From Gymnothorax reevesii (lineage: Eukaryota; Chordata; Actinopteri; Anguilliformes; Muraenidae): a DNA stretch of 64,000 bases. A program made the position numbers and the translations under genes. This document shows positions 22,677 to 33,599 of the stretch, in pieces. Positions within the stretch are counted from its first letter, which is position 1. Each line of letters starts with the position of its first letter. Under the pieces are notes generated by a model. The model was not told the origin of the DNA. It was given only the letters and a program-made list of their open reading frames with translations, and did not search any database. The stretch covers positions 93,417,575-93,481,574 of the forward strand of contig CM056583.1 of assembly GCA_029721435.1 (NCBI GenBank), in the 5' to 3' direction.

Positions 22677-23976
22677 TGTGAGGTTTTACGAAATGAGCCA
22701 AAAGCGAGAACCAGATAAATGCAAAATGGAGGCTTTATTTCTGAAGGGGGAAACCCCCCAACAGAGCTGGCAACAGTACAATGTCCACAATCCACAAGCA
22801 GAATCCAAAGGGCAAAATCCAAAACTGTAACCAGGGCACCAATAACAAAACTCAAGGTCAGGCAAAAATGGTTCGGTACACAGGCGTGGGTTTGGTGGAG
22901 AGACAAACTCATAAGCCAAAGACAGTCCGAATCCAAAACCAGGGCAGTAATCACAGAATCAAGGTCGGGCAGAAAAAGGTCAAAACTCACAGATGCAATA
23001 ATATCCAAAAAGGGCAAACCAAAAACAAGTGTCGGGCAATCCAGTCAGAAAGAAAATATCACGATGAGCAAGGCGAGGAACGTAGCACAAGACAAAGGAG
23101 TAAAGACGATCTGACAAGGAACTAAAAGTGTAGACACCTTATATACATATCCGGGTTAAACACATGACTAGGGTAAACAAGTGTAGTCAATGACATGGGA
23201 GTGACACATGAGGAAAACTAATTACATGAATTTGGCGAATGCCGAAACGCAGACAGGGATAACGAGACATTCCTATGAACGAACAAACGGCTCCGGTTAA
23301 GGAGTACTAAAGTGTACAGTCTAAAGAAAAGGGAAAGCAAGAGATATAAGAGGAAACCGCAGTGGAGATAATTAGTGATAGACAAGGAGGGCGGAGATAC
23401 AGATTGGGCGAATGCTGAGCGATCGTTAGTCTATTAGTATGTGCAGCTATACAATCCCGAGTGCAAGTTAGTCAGTTAGTATAGATGTACAATGTTAATC
23501 GGGGTTAGTAATTATCGAAAACAATAAACTGTTAGTAGGGTTAGTAGATAGCATAAAGAGAGAGGAAGGAAGAAAATGAGAAATGAAGAAAGATTGAAAT
23601 CCCAGAAACCAGGAAATCACCCGAATGAGTGGCACGTCAGACAAGGGACCGTGGGCAAAGACCTACACAAGACAAGACAGGGTAAACGAAGTGCAGGACT
23701 AGAAATCACAACAAGACTATGAAAGAATGGCAAGGCTATGAAACATGGCAAGACTGTGAAACATGGCAAGACTATAAAACATGGCAAAGACATAAATAAT
23801 ACAAAACATGAAACATAATAAAACATGAAATCAAACAACAAAACACAATACATAATCATGGGGATGGTCAGGGGCAGGCAGTGGTCACTAAAACACAAAA
23901 GGCATACATGGCAAGGCCAGGCACAAAACTTAAACATGGAACAGACAAAGCATGGCAGAGATGCAGATTCACAACA
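22677..23976 (-). repeat. 5' LTR of element B
   Basis: 1300 bp with terminal TG...CA, minus-strand TATA box at plus 23139-23145, and predicted transcript start near plus 23115. It is followed by GAGGT, the target duplication. Confidence 0.95.
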
Positions 23977-24315
23977 GAGGTTCCATTCAGAAAAACCGCT
24001 TTCAGCCATAATGCACTATCTATAAAAGGTAGTGCTTTATGGAATACAATACCTGTACATATAAGGGAATGTCCCTCTTTATCCACTTTCAAGAGCCAGA
24101 TCAAAATGTGGCTCAGAGCTCAACAAACATGCACCTCTGATTAGCTCACTCTCTTTCTCTCTCTCTATTTTACTAAATGTATAAGTGTGTATGTTTGTCT
24201 TGATCTAACCTGCCTATGTTGGACTCCAGATGGAAATTAACCTTTGTGCTGTAATCTGGCACATTTACATATATGTATATGTTCATTAATGTGCATTGTC
24301 CTGAAATGAAATAAA
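23977..24315 (+). mobile_element. 3' end of the split LINE
   Basis: The frame 23980-24144 (PFRKTAFSHNALSIKGSALWNTIP ... FKSQIKMWL) is the C-terminal region typical of Jockey-superfamily ORF2 proteins and continues the frame interrupted at 17054. It is followed by a short 3' UTR with a possible stem and ends in AAATAAATAAA, the LINE tail, immediately before a hAT insertion. Confidence 0.85.
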
Positions 24316-24323
24316 TAAAGGAT

Positions 24324-24799
24324 TCGGGATGCTCGATATTATCGGGCCGCCGACATTATCGGGCCGCCGACATTATCGGCCGATAATAGCTTCAAAATTC
24401 AATATCGGAAAATATCGGTCTTGGTTTTTGAAATGATGACTAAATGACTAAGGTATTTTATACTGCAGCTGAGCATTCTTGTTGGAAAACTAAAGCTTAA
24501 AAATAATAAATATGGCACTTTTCCATATTAAGTAGTTATCTTGTCAAGTTTTGTACAGATAATGTACATTGATATCTTTGTTATATGCATCCAGTGTAAC
24601 TGACATGATAGTAGCCTATGACCTTTATATTTATGAGCAAATGTATGACTGTTAATTCTCTATGTGACATCAACTGAAATTTGTGTGAAAGAGAAATCAC
24701 GCATATATCGGTATCGGTTAATATCGGTATCGGAAATTAGGAGTTGGACAACATCGGTATATCAGATATCGGTAAAAAAAACAATATCGAGCATCCCTA
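24324..24799. mobile_element. hAT-type non-autonomous element with 8-bp duplication
   Basis: A 476-bp element with inverted termini (GGGATGCTCGATATT and AATATCGAGCATCCC) and exact flanking 8-bp copies TAAAGGAT (24316-24323 and 24800-24807). Several subterminal TATCGG motifs occur in both orientations. There is no transposase. Confidence 0.88.
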
Positions 24800-25123
24800 T
24801 AAAGGATAGAGTGTGGAGGACTGAATCTGAGGAATGAGCGTTCTGGGTCCCATTTATTTTCATTTATGTGGCAATGGGAAGGTTTGCTACACAATCAGGG
24901 CTGTGAGGTCTGGAAAGCATTCATTCTACTGTTGATATACAGACTGATTCAGTCTCCATCTGTCAGCCTGGTCAGCTGTGCGCGGGACTGTTAGCAGGGC
25001 TATGCTGGAGTGCGCATATCAATGTACTGATAGTCAGTCATCAGTGACTTAAGGACACAAAGCAGTCTGCCAGGTGTGATGGACAGAGAGCATGTGTGTA
25101 ATGCATGTGTGAGAACGTCTGGG

Positions 25124-25125
<2 letters not shown>

Positions 25126-25166
<41 letters not shown>

Positions 25167-25205
25167 CGCGCGTATGTGTGTGAGTGTGTATGTGCGTGTG
25201 TGCGT
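25126..25205. repeat. TG/CG microsatellite
   Basis: A run of about 16 TG dinucleotides passes into about 7 CG dinucleotides and then imperfect TG repeats. Alternating purine-pyrimidine tracts of this type can adopt Z-DNA. Confidence 0.9.
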
Positions 25206-25410
25206 ATGTCAGAGGTGTATAATCTAGGGGTCAGAAAGTAAAAATCCTACCATGTTTTCATTCCACCCGTTAACTCCGGTCAGCAGATTTCACTTGTTGG
25301 CTTTACCTCCCAGCTGAAGAATAGGGCCAACTGACAGGTCTTTTGTGGCTGTAACAATATCCTGGGATGGACTTTTACTTTCTGATCCTGGATTATACAT
25401 CTCTGGCATA

Positions 25411-25557
25411 CGTCTGTGTGTGAGTGTGTATGTGCGCATGCGTGTGTGTCTGTGTATGAGTGTGTATGTGTGTGTGTGCGTATGTGTGTGTGTTGTTTGT
25501 GTGTGCGTGTGTATGCGTTTGTGTGTGCGTGCGTGTGTGTGTGTGTGTGTGTGTGCG
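25411..25557. repeat. GT-rich microsatellite
   Basis: Imperfect TG, TGTATG and TGCG repeats up to the left terminus of the 5-kb transposon. The sequence beyond that transposon's right end (30636 on) is also TGTG-rich, consistent with insertion into this repeat. Confidence 0.85.
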
Positions 25558-26891
25558 CCAGTGGAGGCTGGTGAACTGGCGATTAAAGGAGCCTCAAACC
25601 ATCCCTTAAACACAATGATTGCTCATGACCAGTTTTCAATCATTCATTTAAAGTGCATATCCTGGACCAAATTTGTCTTTTTTGTCTAAAAGACTGTGCC
25701 TTTATACACCTAATCCTAAAGCTTATTTTTCCAAGGGTTGTCTGTGTATAAGAGAATTTTTGAAAATTACCAGAAGCGTCTGGAAAAATCCCCAGGGAGT
25801 CCTTAGCCATATAGATTCGTAAAGTGAGTAAAAATCCTAAATGCAGTACCGGCGTGGATAACCGTGCCGCAGAAGTTAACGAGAATTTGGCTTAGGGTTT
25901 TTGTCCACCTCTCTGATCGCCTGGCAGGGGCGGAGGATTACAGCAGGTGTCGGTGTCGTCCCAGCAAGCAGAAGTTGGGGGAACTGGCGATAGGGAGAGA
26001 GTTTTTTGGGTATGACTGGTGTGGACCAGATGTTATTGCAGGCCTTGAATGTTGGCAAGAATAAACTACCTCTGTTTCGAAAACTGTTTCGGATACAATT
26101 TATTTATAAGTCAATCGATGTTTTTGTTATTAGAGTTTTAAAATATCTAATTCTATAAGAGGCAGTTAGAAGTATAGTCATGAAGTAGAAACGCTTTCCT
26201 TATGGATGACAACTTAGGCATTTATTGTCACTAAATATTTGTTGATTCATTTATAATTTCTCGTTGGAAGCCCAAAATTTAAAATCTTGCTCATGTCACT
26301 GTAAATGTCGATAATTTGCCGTGGCGAAATATTGGTTTTAATAATGTTATGAGGGTTTTGTGTACAGCACAGTATATAATTTGAAAATGGAGACTTGTTA
26401 GACACTATTTAAATGCCCATTATGAATGGTCAGTGATTTAATTTGGTTATCATTAGCACCCTCTAGTGGTATGTCTGTGTAACAGTCTATTTTGCATGAT
26501 GCAATAACACTTGTTGGTGATGAAATAGAGTAGTGCTTTCGAGAAGCTTCTGGCATCTTCTTGCCTGGAGGGAGCCGGATCACCCAGGAATTTCCAGAAT
26601 GTTGCTAGTCTATATAAATTCTGTGATTTCGGCCAGTGGAGGCAGAGTTTTTGTTTTGGCAGCAGAGTTACGTAGTGGCATTAGAGTGTTATTAAAGATT
26701 AAACAGTGGATTATTTGTAGAAGTTTCTTATTTAATTAGTGAAGAATAAATTTGTTTAAATTGTTATTGCTGGTTTTCTTTGTTGTGATTTTCAAGTCAA
26801 AACAATAATGTAAGACATTGGCTTGCAAGCAGTTTGCAAATTGATAACTATCCCATTAAATCTGAATATAATAATAAATCTGTTTTACTTT

Positions 26892-28464
26892 GTAGGGCAG
26901 AGTGTGGTAAGACGCCCAGATGCCTTTTTTTTATCATTAAATTTCAGCTGCGCCCAGTACGTGGCTCTTTTGCCACAGGTATTTGACTGCTGCAGGAGTC
27001 TGCAGGACACGTCAGTGTAACTCTGGTGAATTCTGTATCAATGGAAGGGGTCCTGGGTGGGGATATTAGGAGAAATTGGGGTTAATGAGCCAAAACCAAG
27101 ATGACAGTGCTGGGGTTAAGATGCCTTTTTTGGACTGGGGCAAGATGCCCCAAGGGAAGGAAGGCCTCTTACCCCATTTTGAGTCACATTCATTCTGTTT
27201 TGTGAGTTTTTTTTCTTTAAAAAAATGTTCTTTTTACAGTAAATGTATGACAGACATGATGATTTTTATAAAGAACCTGGGAATGGAAAGTTGAGTGTAT
27301 CCATACGTTACAAGTACGGCCATATGGAATTACACAATAATGAATCATATATGCATCAATAAGGGCCTAAAAAGAAATATATTGGGTGAAATGCATTATG
27401 GTCACTCTTAGTTTTAATGACTTTTCATGGATAGTCATATACGTTCCATACTGCTGCATGTTTATCTAATGTGGTGCCTCATAGTTTTTAGTTGTCCACA
27501 AGATATAACCATCTATTCCTTGATGCATGTAATGCCAACAGTACCTTGCCATCACTTGTGCCTTAGTGTTCAGTCAGTAAATAAAAAGTTTAGTTGAATG
27601 TACCTCTTTCTTTCCTCATTTCTTTAGCAAGGAAATTTCTCAAAAGATGTTGATCTTTTGTATGATGTGTACCTGCCAATTAAGACAGCTATAATATGTT
27701 GGTTACTCATGTGAAATGCAGTAAAATCAATATGTATTATGCTTTACAAGTTATTCTAGATCAGTGTTTCTCAACTAGTGGTCCATGGTGGAATTAAAAT
27801 AAAAATAAAGTATCTTTTTAAAAAGATTACATTGATAGAAATAGGATTGTTTTACTTAAATGTGACCGAGACCTTTATCTCCCTAAGCTGCAGAAGGTAA
27901 CAGGACTTTTTTTTCTTTAATTACATCTGTTTCACATCTGTGTAATTCATCGTCGTTTTTGATCCACTCCCGTTCGCTTTGTTAAAGTTACTGCATGACG
28001 CTGTTTACACAAACTTAACACGATCTGCTTCCTTTTCAAATTATGACCCCCCTAGCATTTCAGTTTGTTACATTATGTTCAGAAGCTACTGCATAAACAT
28101 GCTGTTTTGAATTTACAGTTGAAAGCTCATATTTGCCTCAGAGCGTGAATAAATGCCCAGGTTGGGTGGGGGGGTCCTCAGGGTTAATCAAAAATATGCA
28201 GGGGGTCCAGCACCCCAAAAAGGTTGAGAACCACTGTTCTAGATAACATAAAATAGACGTGTGGCCTGTTGACCTTTTTAAAAAATGTTAGTAATTAAAA
28301 ATTTTAAAATATTTTTATAGTGACTATGTCATAAATGTTTTGAGATGTGGTAGCTAACTTTACATACTATTCTTTCAAGCAAAAAAACAATTAATTCATG
28401 TTGTTTACCTTCAGTAATGAAAATTCCTGCTTAAGGGGGGCATCTTACCCCGCTCTACCCCTAC
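26892..28464. mobile_element. 1.57-kb inverted-repeat element nested in the 5-kb transposon
   Basis: Left terminus GTAGGGCAGAGTGTGGTAAG (26892) and the reverse complement of the right terminus GTAGGGGTAGAGCGGGGTAA (28464) align over about 27 bp with a few differences. No transposase or clear target duplication is seen, so the family is uncertain. It contains the hAT-Charlie-like element at 27762-28236. Confidence 0.45.
27762..28236. mobile_element. hAT-Charlie-like element with 8-bp duplication
   Basis: A 475-bp element with termini CAGTGTTTCTCAACTAG and AGGTTGAGAACCACTG, typical of Charlie-type hAT elements. It is flanked by exact 8-bp copies TTCTAGAT (27754-27761 and 28237-28244). Non-coding. 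Confidence 0.88.
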
Positions 28465-28524
28465 CTAAGGTGGATAAGTGATCATTTCTCACAGATGTGA
28501 AAACATAATCAGTCCCGCTGTGAG

Positions 28525-29345
28525 AACAGTTTTGTCCTGTCTGTGGTGGGGATACGAGACTTATTAACGATTTCAAGGTGTCGGATTGAAAACGGTGGTA
28601 CTGTCGGGTTAGATTGCCGGCTTCCCACAAGCATGAAAAAAGGCTCAGCATCACGAGTGGAACTTAATCGAGGGATCGAACATGACCTAGGAAGAGATCC
28701 TACAATTTGTGTACTTCTGGGTTCACGGCTGTCCACAGACCTGCATCCACCACGAATTGAAGTTGTCCAGCAGGACGGACGTAGATTGGGCTAGCTTCTG
28801 TAGGGAGGTGCTGGAAATGGCGATGGCGCGGGACAGTGTTCAGATTGGAGGCCCAGACATTGTTGTTGAAATTGACAAATCCAAGTTCGCCAAACGCAAA
28901 TACCACAGAGGACATTCGGTTAAGATAGTATGGGTGTTTGGTGGGAGAGAGAGGGACAACAAATGGAAATTGTTCATGGAGTGCGTGGAGGACCGGACAG
29001 CAGCGACGTTAACGAGAGTGATTCAGAAATGGATCAAACCAGGCGGCGTCATATGGTCCGACTGCTGGAAGGCCTATGACGGCATTGCCAAGTTCCCGGA
29101 AGGTTACACACACGGAACTGTCAACCATTCAAAGGAGTTTGTGAACAAGGAAACCGGTGTGTGCACTAATCGCATCGAGAGTGATTGACGAAGGGCGAAA
29201 GCAGACCTTCCAACGTTTGGAACAAGACAACACCATCGACAGGGATATTTGTCTATCATCATGTGAAAAAAGTTCCATCAAGGCGAGGATCTGTTCGTTG
29301 AGATGCTGCGAGACATAGCAGATTGCTACCTGGGGATGGACATGA
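28525..29345 (+). pseudogene. Merlin-superfamily (IS1595/ISXO2-type) transposase, decayed
   Basis: It encoded a DDE transposase that cuts and pastes Merlin DNA transposons. The best open part, 28709-29188, includes the catalytic region: VVEIDKSKF (first Asp), VIWSDCWKAYD (second Asp) and the THGTVNHSKEF and TNRIES segment (His and the final Glu). Upstream, in another frame, is the N-terminal zinc-ribbon-like CPVCGGDTR motif near 28532. Downstream, in frame with two stop codons, are C-terminal remnants to about 29345. Frame changes near 28590-28700 and stops at 29186 and about 29262 show it is dead. Merlin is related to bacterial IS1016/IS1595 and is known in several animal lineages. Confidence 0.8.
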
Positions 29346-29574
29346 ACTCACAGTAAACTTGCTGACTTGTTATGCCGATCCAGTGTTTCCTCAGTGTTTG
29401 TTGACGTTGGATAGTTATTGTTACAGTTTCAGACTTTATAATTTCGTTTCACGTGAACTTTGGATAAAGAAGTTGACTACATGTGTTGGTTTTCAGTGCC
29501 AGTATTTGTAAACAATTACTGTTTCACCACTAACCCTTACCCTTTGGGATGGCTTGGTCCCAAAATCCTCACAT

Positions 29575-29598
29575 CCTAAGCCTAACCCTAACCCTAAA
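29575..29598. repeat. Short telomere-like tract
   Basis: About three copies of CCTAAC/CCCTAA at 29575-29598 inside the 5-kb transposon. Too short to be a telomere relic with any confidence. Confidence 0.5.
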
Positions 29599-30639
29599 GA
29601 AGATAGTAAATTTGTGATGTTTATTTCAAATAGAATAAATACGAAGTTTGCTCTGCTTAATCCAACGTCGAAGAGAGCAAGCCAAACTCATTGCACTGCT
29701 GAGCTCACAAGACGCTGTTGAGCGATGAGTTAAAATACCTCGAAGAAAGCTATCATTTACAGAGAATTAGGAGTAAATTTTTGTTTGTTGGACTTCAATG
29801 TGAGTTTCTTGTTGCGTTACCGACATTTCAGATTGATTTTATAGTATTTAAAATGAAGTATAAAGTATACTACTCTTGATAGCAGGAATTGGGTGGCGAA
29901 CATATTGTAAAGTTGTACCGGACACGTCTACCTGACTTTCGGCTGACACAAGGCCAACGGCGCTTTGGCAAAAGTGGAACCTTTATCCACGCTGGTACTG
30001 TAGTATCTCAAAATTGGGTTCAATTTTACCTTTTAAATCAGCAAGGATATGCACTTTAAATTACCATTATAGAAACTGAAAACTCTCGACATTATTAGAT
30101 GTGGGCAGTAACGCATACCAATTACGACTCCGGACTTCTCACGCTTTTCTTTACTCGGGTTGGAAGCAATGTGTGTGGTGCATGATCGTTTAAATGCAAT
30201 TAAAACATTTGAAACGTCTTTACAAAATTTAATTGCTTCCAATCCCTCCATGCAAAATGACTTTAATTCCGCGCGAGAATCTCTTACTTACGTGTGGATT
30301 GTATCATTGCTGACTACAGCAGGGGAAGGTAAATATGCCAGTAAAACTGTAAATATGTAAATATGCCAGTAAAAAAAAAGGCGGAATGCTTTGAGTTCTC
30401 TCTCCAATCGGACTGAATCTAACTTGTTCTGAGAATTCTGGTAAATAACACAAATGCATGAGAGTTGACAAGTATGCGTTATTAATGAAAACTGACCACA
30501 CCTGATAATGTTGAGAGTTTTCGGAGTTTCTGTAGTGGTGATTTAAATTAATGATTGAAAACAGGTCAAGGCCAATCATTATTTTTAAGGGATTGTTTGA
30601 GCCTCCCCTATCGCCAGTTCACGAGCCGCCACTGGTATG

Positions 30640-31410
30640 TGTTTGTGTGCGTTTGAGAGAGAGACAAAGAGACTGTGCATGTCTCAGTGCCTGTGGACAT
30701 GTACTGTATGTGTTTATGCAGAATGCGCACTGAATACGACACACAGTGTTACAGCAGATGTGTGCGTTTGAGAGAGAGACAGAGACTGTGCATGTCTCAG
30801 TGCCTGTGGGCATGTACTGCATGTGTTTATGACAGAGACTGTGCATGTCTCAGTGCCTCTGGGCATGCACTGTATGTGTTTATGACAGAGACTGTGCATG
30901 TCTCAGTGCCTGTGGACATGTACTGCATGTGTTTATGACAGAGACTGTGCATGTCTCAGTGCCTGTGGGCATGTACTGCATGTGTTTATGACAGAGACTG
31001 TGCATGTCTCAGTGCCTGTGGGCATGTACTGCATGTGTTTATGACAGAGACTGTGCATGTCTCAGTGCCTGTGGACATGTACCGTATGTGTTTATGACAG
31101 AGACTGTGCATGTCTCAGTGCCTGTGGGCATGTACTGCATGTGTTTATGACAGAGACTGTGCATGTCTCAGTGCCTGTGGACATGTACTGCATGTGTTTA
31201 TGACAGAGACTGTGCATGTCTCAGTGCCTGTGGACATGTACTGCATGTGTTTATGCAGAATGCGCACTGAACACGACACACAGTGTTACAGCAGATGTGT
31301 GCGTTTGAGAGAGAGACAGAGACTGTGCATGTCTCAGTGCCTGTGGACATGTACTGCATGTGTTTATGCAGAATGCGCACTGAATACGACACTCAGTGTT
31401 ACAGCAGCAG
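30640..31410. repeat. 53-bp minisatellite in the MMP17 intron
   Basis: About nine regular 53-bp units (ACAGAGACTGTGCATGTCTC as the head) occupy 30786-31240. They are flanked by longer units that add a segment with GCGCACTGAATACGACAC and GTTACAGCAG, at about 30718-30785 and 31254-31410. It ends about 270 bp before the last MMP17 exon. The frames through it are not coding. Confidence 0.85.
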
Positions 31411-31678
31411 TCTGGTAATTCAGCAGTGCTACACCTTACACTTTCACGCTCTGTTACCCAGTCATTATACTTCACTATCACCTTGTACAAGCTCTACTAG
31501 GCGAGGGAGAAATGCAAGGAATGTTTCCACAGCAGCAATTGCGATACTATTGATTGTCATTTCCCTAATTTACTCGCTCAGTCTCAATGTCATACAGGCA
31601 AAACACTAACATTCATTCACAGTCCAGGAATGATCACACGACAGAAGGAGTCCAATGCAGAATCTCTCTCGTCTCCAG

Positions 31679-32001
31679 GTGCCACGTACTTCTTTAAGGG
31701 GAAGCAGTACTGGCGGGTGGAGGGCAGTGGTATGGAGGTGGATGAGGGGTTCCCCCGGGCCATCGGCATGGACTGGCTGCTCTGCGCGGACATGCAGGCC
31801 GACTCTCCGGCGACAGAGGCCAGCAGCAAGGGAACGCGGCAACATGGGCATCGCCATGCCGACCACGCCGAGAGCGGGTACGAGGTCTGCTCCTGCACCT
31901 CGGACTCTGCCACGCCCCTCTCACCCCGCCTCTCCCTCTCGCCCCTCTGCCAAATCGCCCCCCTTTGGACAGTCTTAATCGCCCTCTCCGCCCCTCTCTG
32001 A
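31679..32001 (+). CDS. mmp17: MMP17 (MT4-MMP) last exon: final hemopexin blade, stem and GPI signal
   Basis: The acceptor CTCTCGTCTCCAG precedes 31679. The split codon joins phase 1 to the exon at 14348. The frame begins ATYFFKGKQYWRVEG, completes the last hemopexin blade with the terminal Cys in DWLLCADMQ (which usually pairs with a Cys at the start of the domain), then a variable linker, the conserved stem motif ESGYEVCSCTS, and a hydrophobic C-terminal tail LWTVLIALSAPL before TGA at 31999-32001. That tail lacks a cytoplasmic domain and is a GPI-attachment signal, the hallmark that separates MMP17/MMP25 from the transmembrane MT-MMPs. The EVCSCTS stem fits MMP17 best. About 107 residues are encoded. 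Confidence 0.9.
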
Positions 32002-33037
32002 TTGGTGTAGAGGAGGGATGGGAGGGGCGGAGACTCACAGACTGACAGCCAGCAACTCCACATGCAAGCAGGGGGCTCGTCCGCAAGCAGGGGGCTCGTC
32101 CGGACTCTATTTCTCCTTTGGTTTGTTTATAGTCACACTGCTGCAGATTGTTTGCTATTGTTTGTTAATATATATACACTTTTTGTACAGCGAGCATAAA
32201 GTCAAGTTTATCATATTGTTATCATTATTGGTATTTCTGTAGTATGGTTATACAAATTATTATTATCATTATTATTATTATTATTATTATGTTGCTGTAT
32301 TTTCTTTGACAGATTTGTAATTTTAACAAATGCAAAAAATATGTATATATAATTTATGAAACACTACAATATAATATGCTGTTTGAAGGAAATGTTGTGT
32401 TTTACACATTGATAACTGTAAGATGATGATAATAATGCAGTATTGGTCATTTCGATGACTTGTTTTTAGTGCTGACACAGCTGAGAGATTGTTGCGCTGG
32501 CAACTTTCTTGCAGCCTTCTTGCTTTGTCTTTCATGTTGTCTTAAATTTGTTATCCGCAGAAGTGCTTTAAGAGACCCTGTTTCAGATAGAATATATTTT
32601 GATGAATAATGCCTGAGCCCTGGGTGCTCCTGACTCCTTTATATCCCACTGTCAGCTTCTACTCTCTCCGTTTGATTGGTCAGCTGGAGACTGTTTTTAC
32701 GTTGTGCTGTCTTAGGACGAAGCGTGAAGCACCGAGGAATCGTGTTCTAGTATTTTACTTACTGCTTAATACTCCAGTACATACTGGATTTTACATACTA
32801 CCCCTCAGAGCCAAGTAGCAGCCAGTATGTGACGGTCAGCATTGCTGTCACATGACCACCAGGCTTTTAAGACTCTTGGATATGAGTCAGACGTTGCCAT
32901 GGATGGTGTAGAACTGTATAACGCTAAGAGGACTCTGGTCAATTTCACATTTGTCACATATTGTTTGCTACGTCCTAGTTATGGCAATTGAGTTACAAGT
33001 ACAAGATGATTCCAAACATGGCCACTATTTGTATCTA

Positions 33038-33081
33038 CCAATCAGAATAGACTACTTTCCACTGAAGGTTATTCTGATTGG
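33038..33081. repeat. Perfect 12-bp inverted repeat with CCAAT motifs
   Basis: CCAATCAGAATA (33038-33049) and TATTCTGATTGG (33070-33081) form a perfect stem with a 20-base loop. Each arm contains a CCAAT box core. It may be the end of an unrecognised MITE or a regulatory site. Confidence 0.5.
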
Positions 33082-33561
33082 CTGAAATGACTGAGAGTGG
33101 AACTTATTAGCAATCATGGGCTTTGTCACTGCTCTTACGCTCGCTCATGTTCTTCAGTTTGAGTAATGAGAAATTTTAGGTTTTTTCATGCCATTATTCT
33201 TCTGCTTTAGGTCACGCTGCATCAATTTAGTCTCCATAATATTCCTTCGATCAAACACATCAGGGCATCTTCCGTTTCGCTCTGTAATTCTGTGTGAGAG
33301 AGTGACAGAAATGAGCACTTTACTCAAGCGATGGACTTGAATGATTGTCACTGAATTGATTGTAGTCATAAATCACCATAGAGATGCTTCTGACAGTTGC
33401 AGCGGTTTTTTAGAACTCAGAGCAATGCAAAAAATGAGCAACCTTTGCTGATGTTGTTACGCTGACTTCTTACGGTAGATACATATAAAAAATGAAGCTT
33501 GGCTGCAGAATTGTGGTTGATATGCTGTTTTTTTCTTATTACTAAGATATTTTTGTACAAA

Positions 33562-33567
33562 AATAAA
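33562..33567 (+). terminator. Candidate polyadenylation signal
   Basis: AATAAA with GTGTGCTGTGAGCAGTGTG downstream. It is the first canonical hexamer I noticed after the MMP17 stop. Confidence 0.35.
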
Positions 33568-33599
33568 GTGGATCAAAGTGTGCTGTGAGCAGTGTGATG

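Larger units (their letters stand above)
17055..23976 (-). mobile_element. Near-intact chromodomain Ty3/gypsy retrotransposon (element B)
   Basis: A 6922-bp minus-strand element with two 1300-bp LTRs (17055-18354 and 22677-23976) that differ at about five positions by eye. It is flanked by a perfect 5-bp duplication GAGGT (17050-17054 and 23977-23981). Gag and pol frames are nearly complete. It is inserted into the LINE at 15190-24315, hence younger. Similarity of domain order, chromodomain and priming signals links it to element A and to Tf1/sushi elements. It lies antisense to MMP17 within the intron. Confidence 0.95.
25558..30635. mobile_element. 5-kb DNA transposon with about 95-bp inverted termini, containing a Merlin transposase
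   Basis: The left end CCAGTGGAGGCTGGTGAACT and the reverse complement of the right end CCAGTGGCGGCTCGTGAACT match over about 95 bp at roughly 80 percent or more by eye. Inside are a second inverted-repeat element, a hAT relic nested in that, and a decayed Merlin (IS1016/IS1595-type) transposase. Merlin elements make 8-9 bp duplications; the flanks TGTGTGCG and TATGTGTT match only partly and lie in GT repeats, so the target duplication is not proven. The long termini and the transposase may belong together, but this is inference. Confidence 0.6.
32002..33567 (+). other. mmp17: Probable MMP17 3' UTR and flank
   Basis: A/T-rich non-coding sequence after the stop, including an ATT microsatellite at about 32260-32290. 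A candidate polyadenylation signal AATAAA lies at 33562-33567, followed by a GT-rich stretch. The true 3' end could be earlier; this needs transcript data. Confidence 0.45.

Noticed and set aside
22664..23017. N-terminal extension of element B gag through the LTR
   Set aside because: The frame is open by chance; the ATG at 22663 follows the primer site and matches the expected Gag start, and the same frame occurs in the 3' LTR.
25345..25689. ORF rich in Val/Cys/Arg across the GT repeat
   Set aside because: It is a translation of a TG microsatellite.
29575..29598. Interstitial telomere
   Set aside because: Only about three CCCTAA-like units; too short to infer a chromosome fusion.
30675..31418. 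Overlapping ORFs on both strands rich in VDMYCMC or TCTVSVINT
   Set aside because: They translate the 53-bp minisatellite; no conservation signal or splice context.
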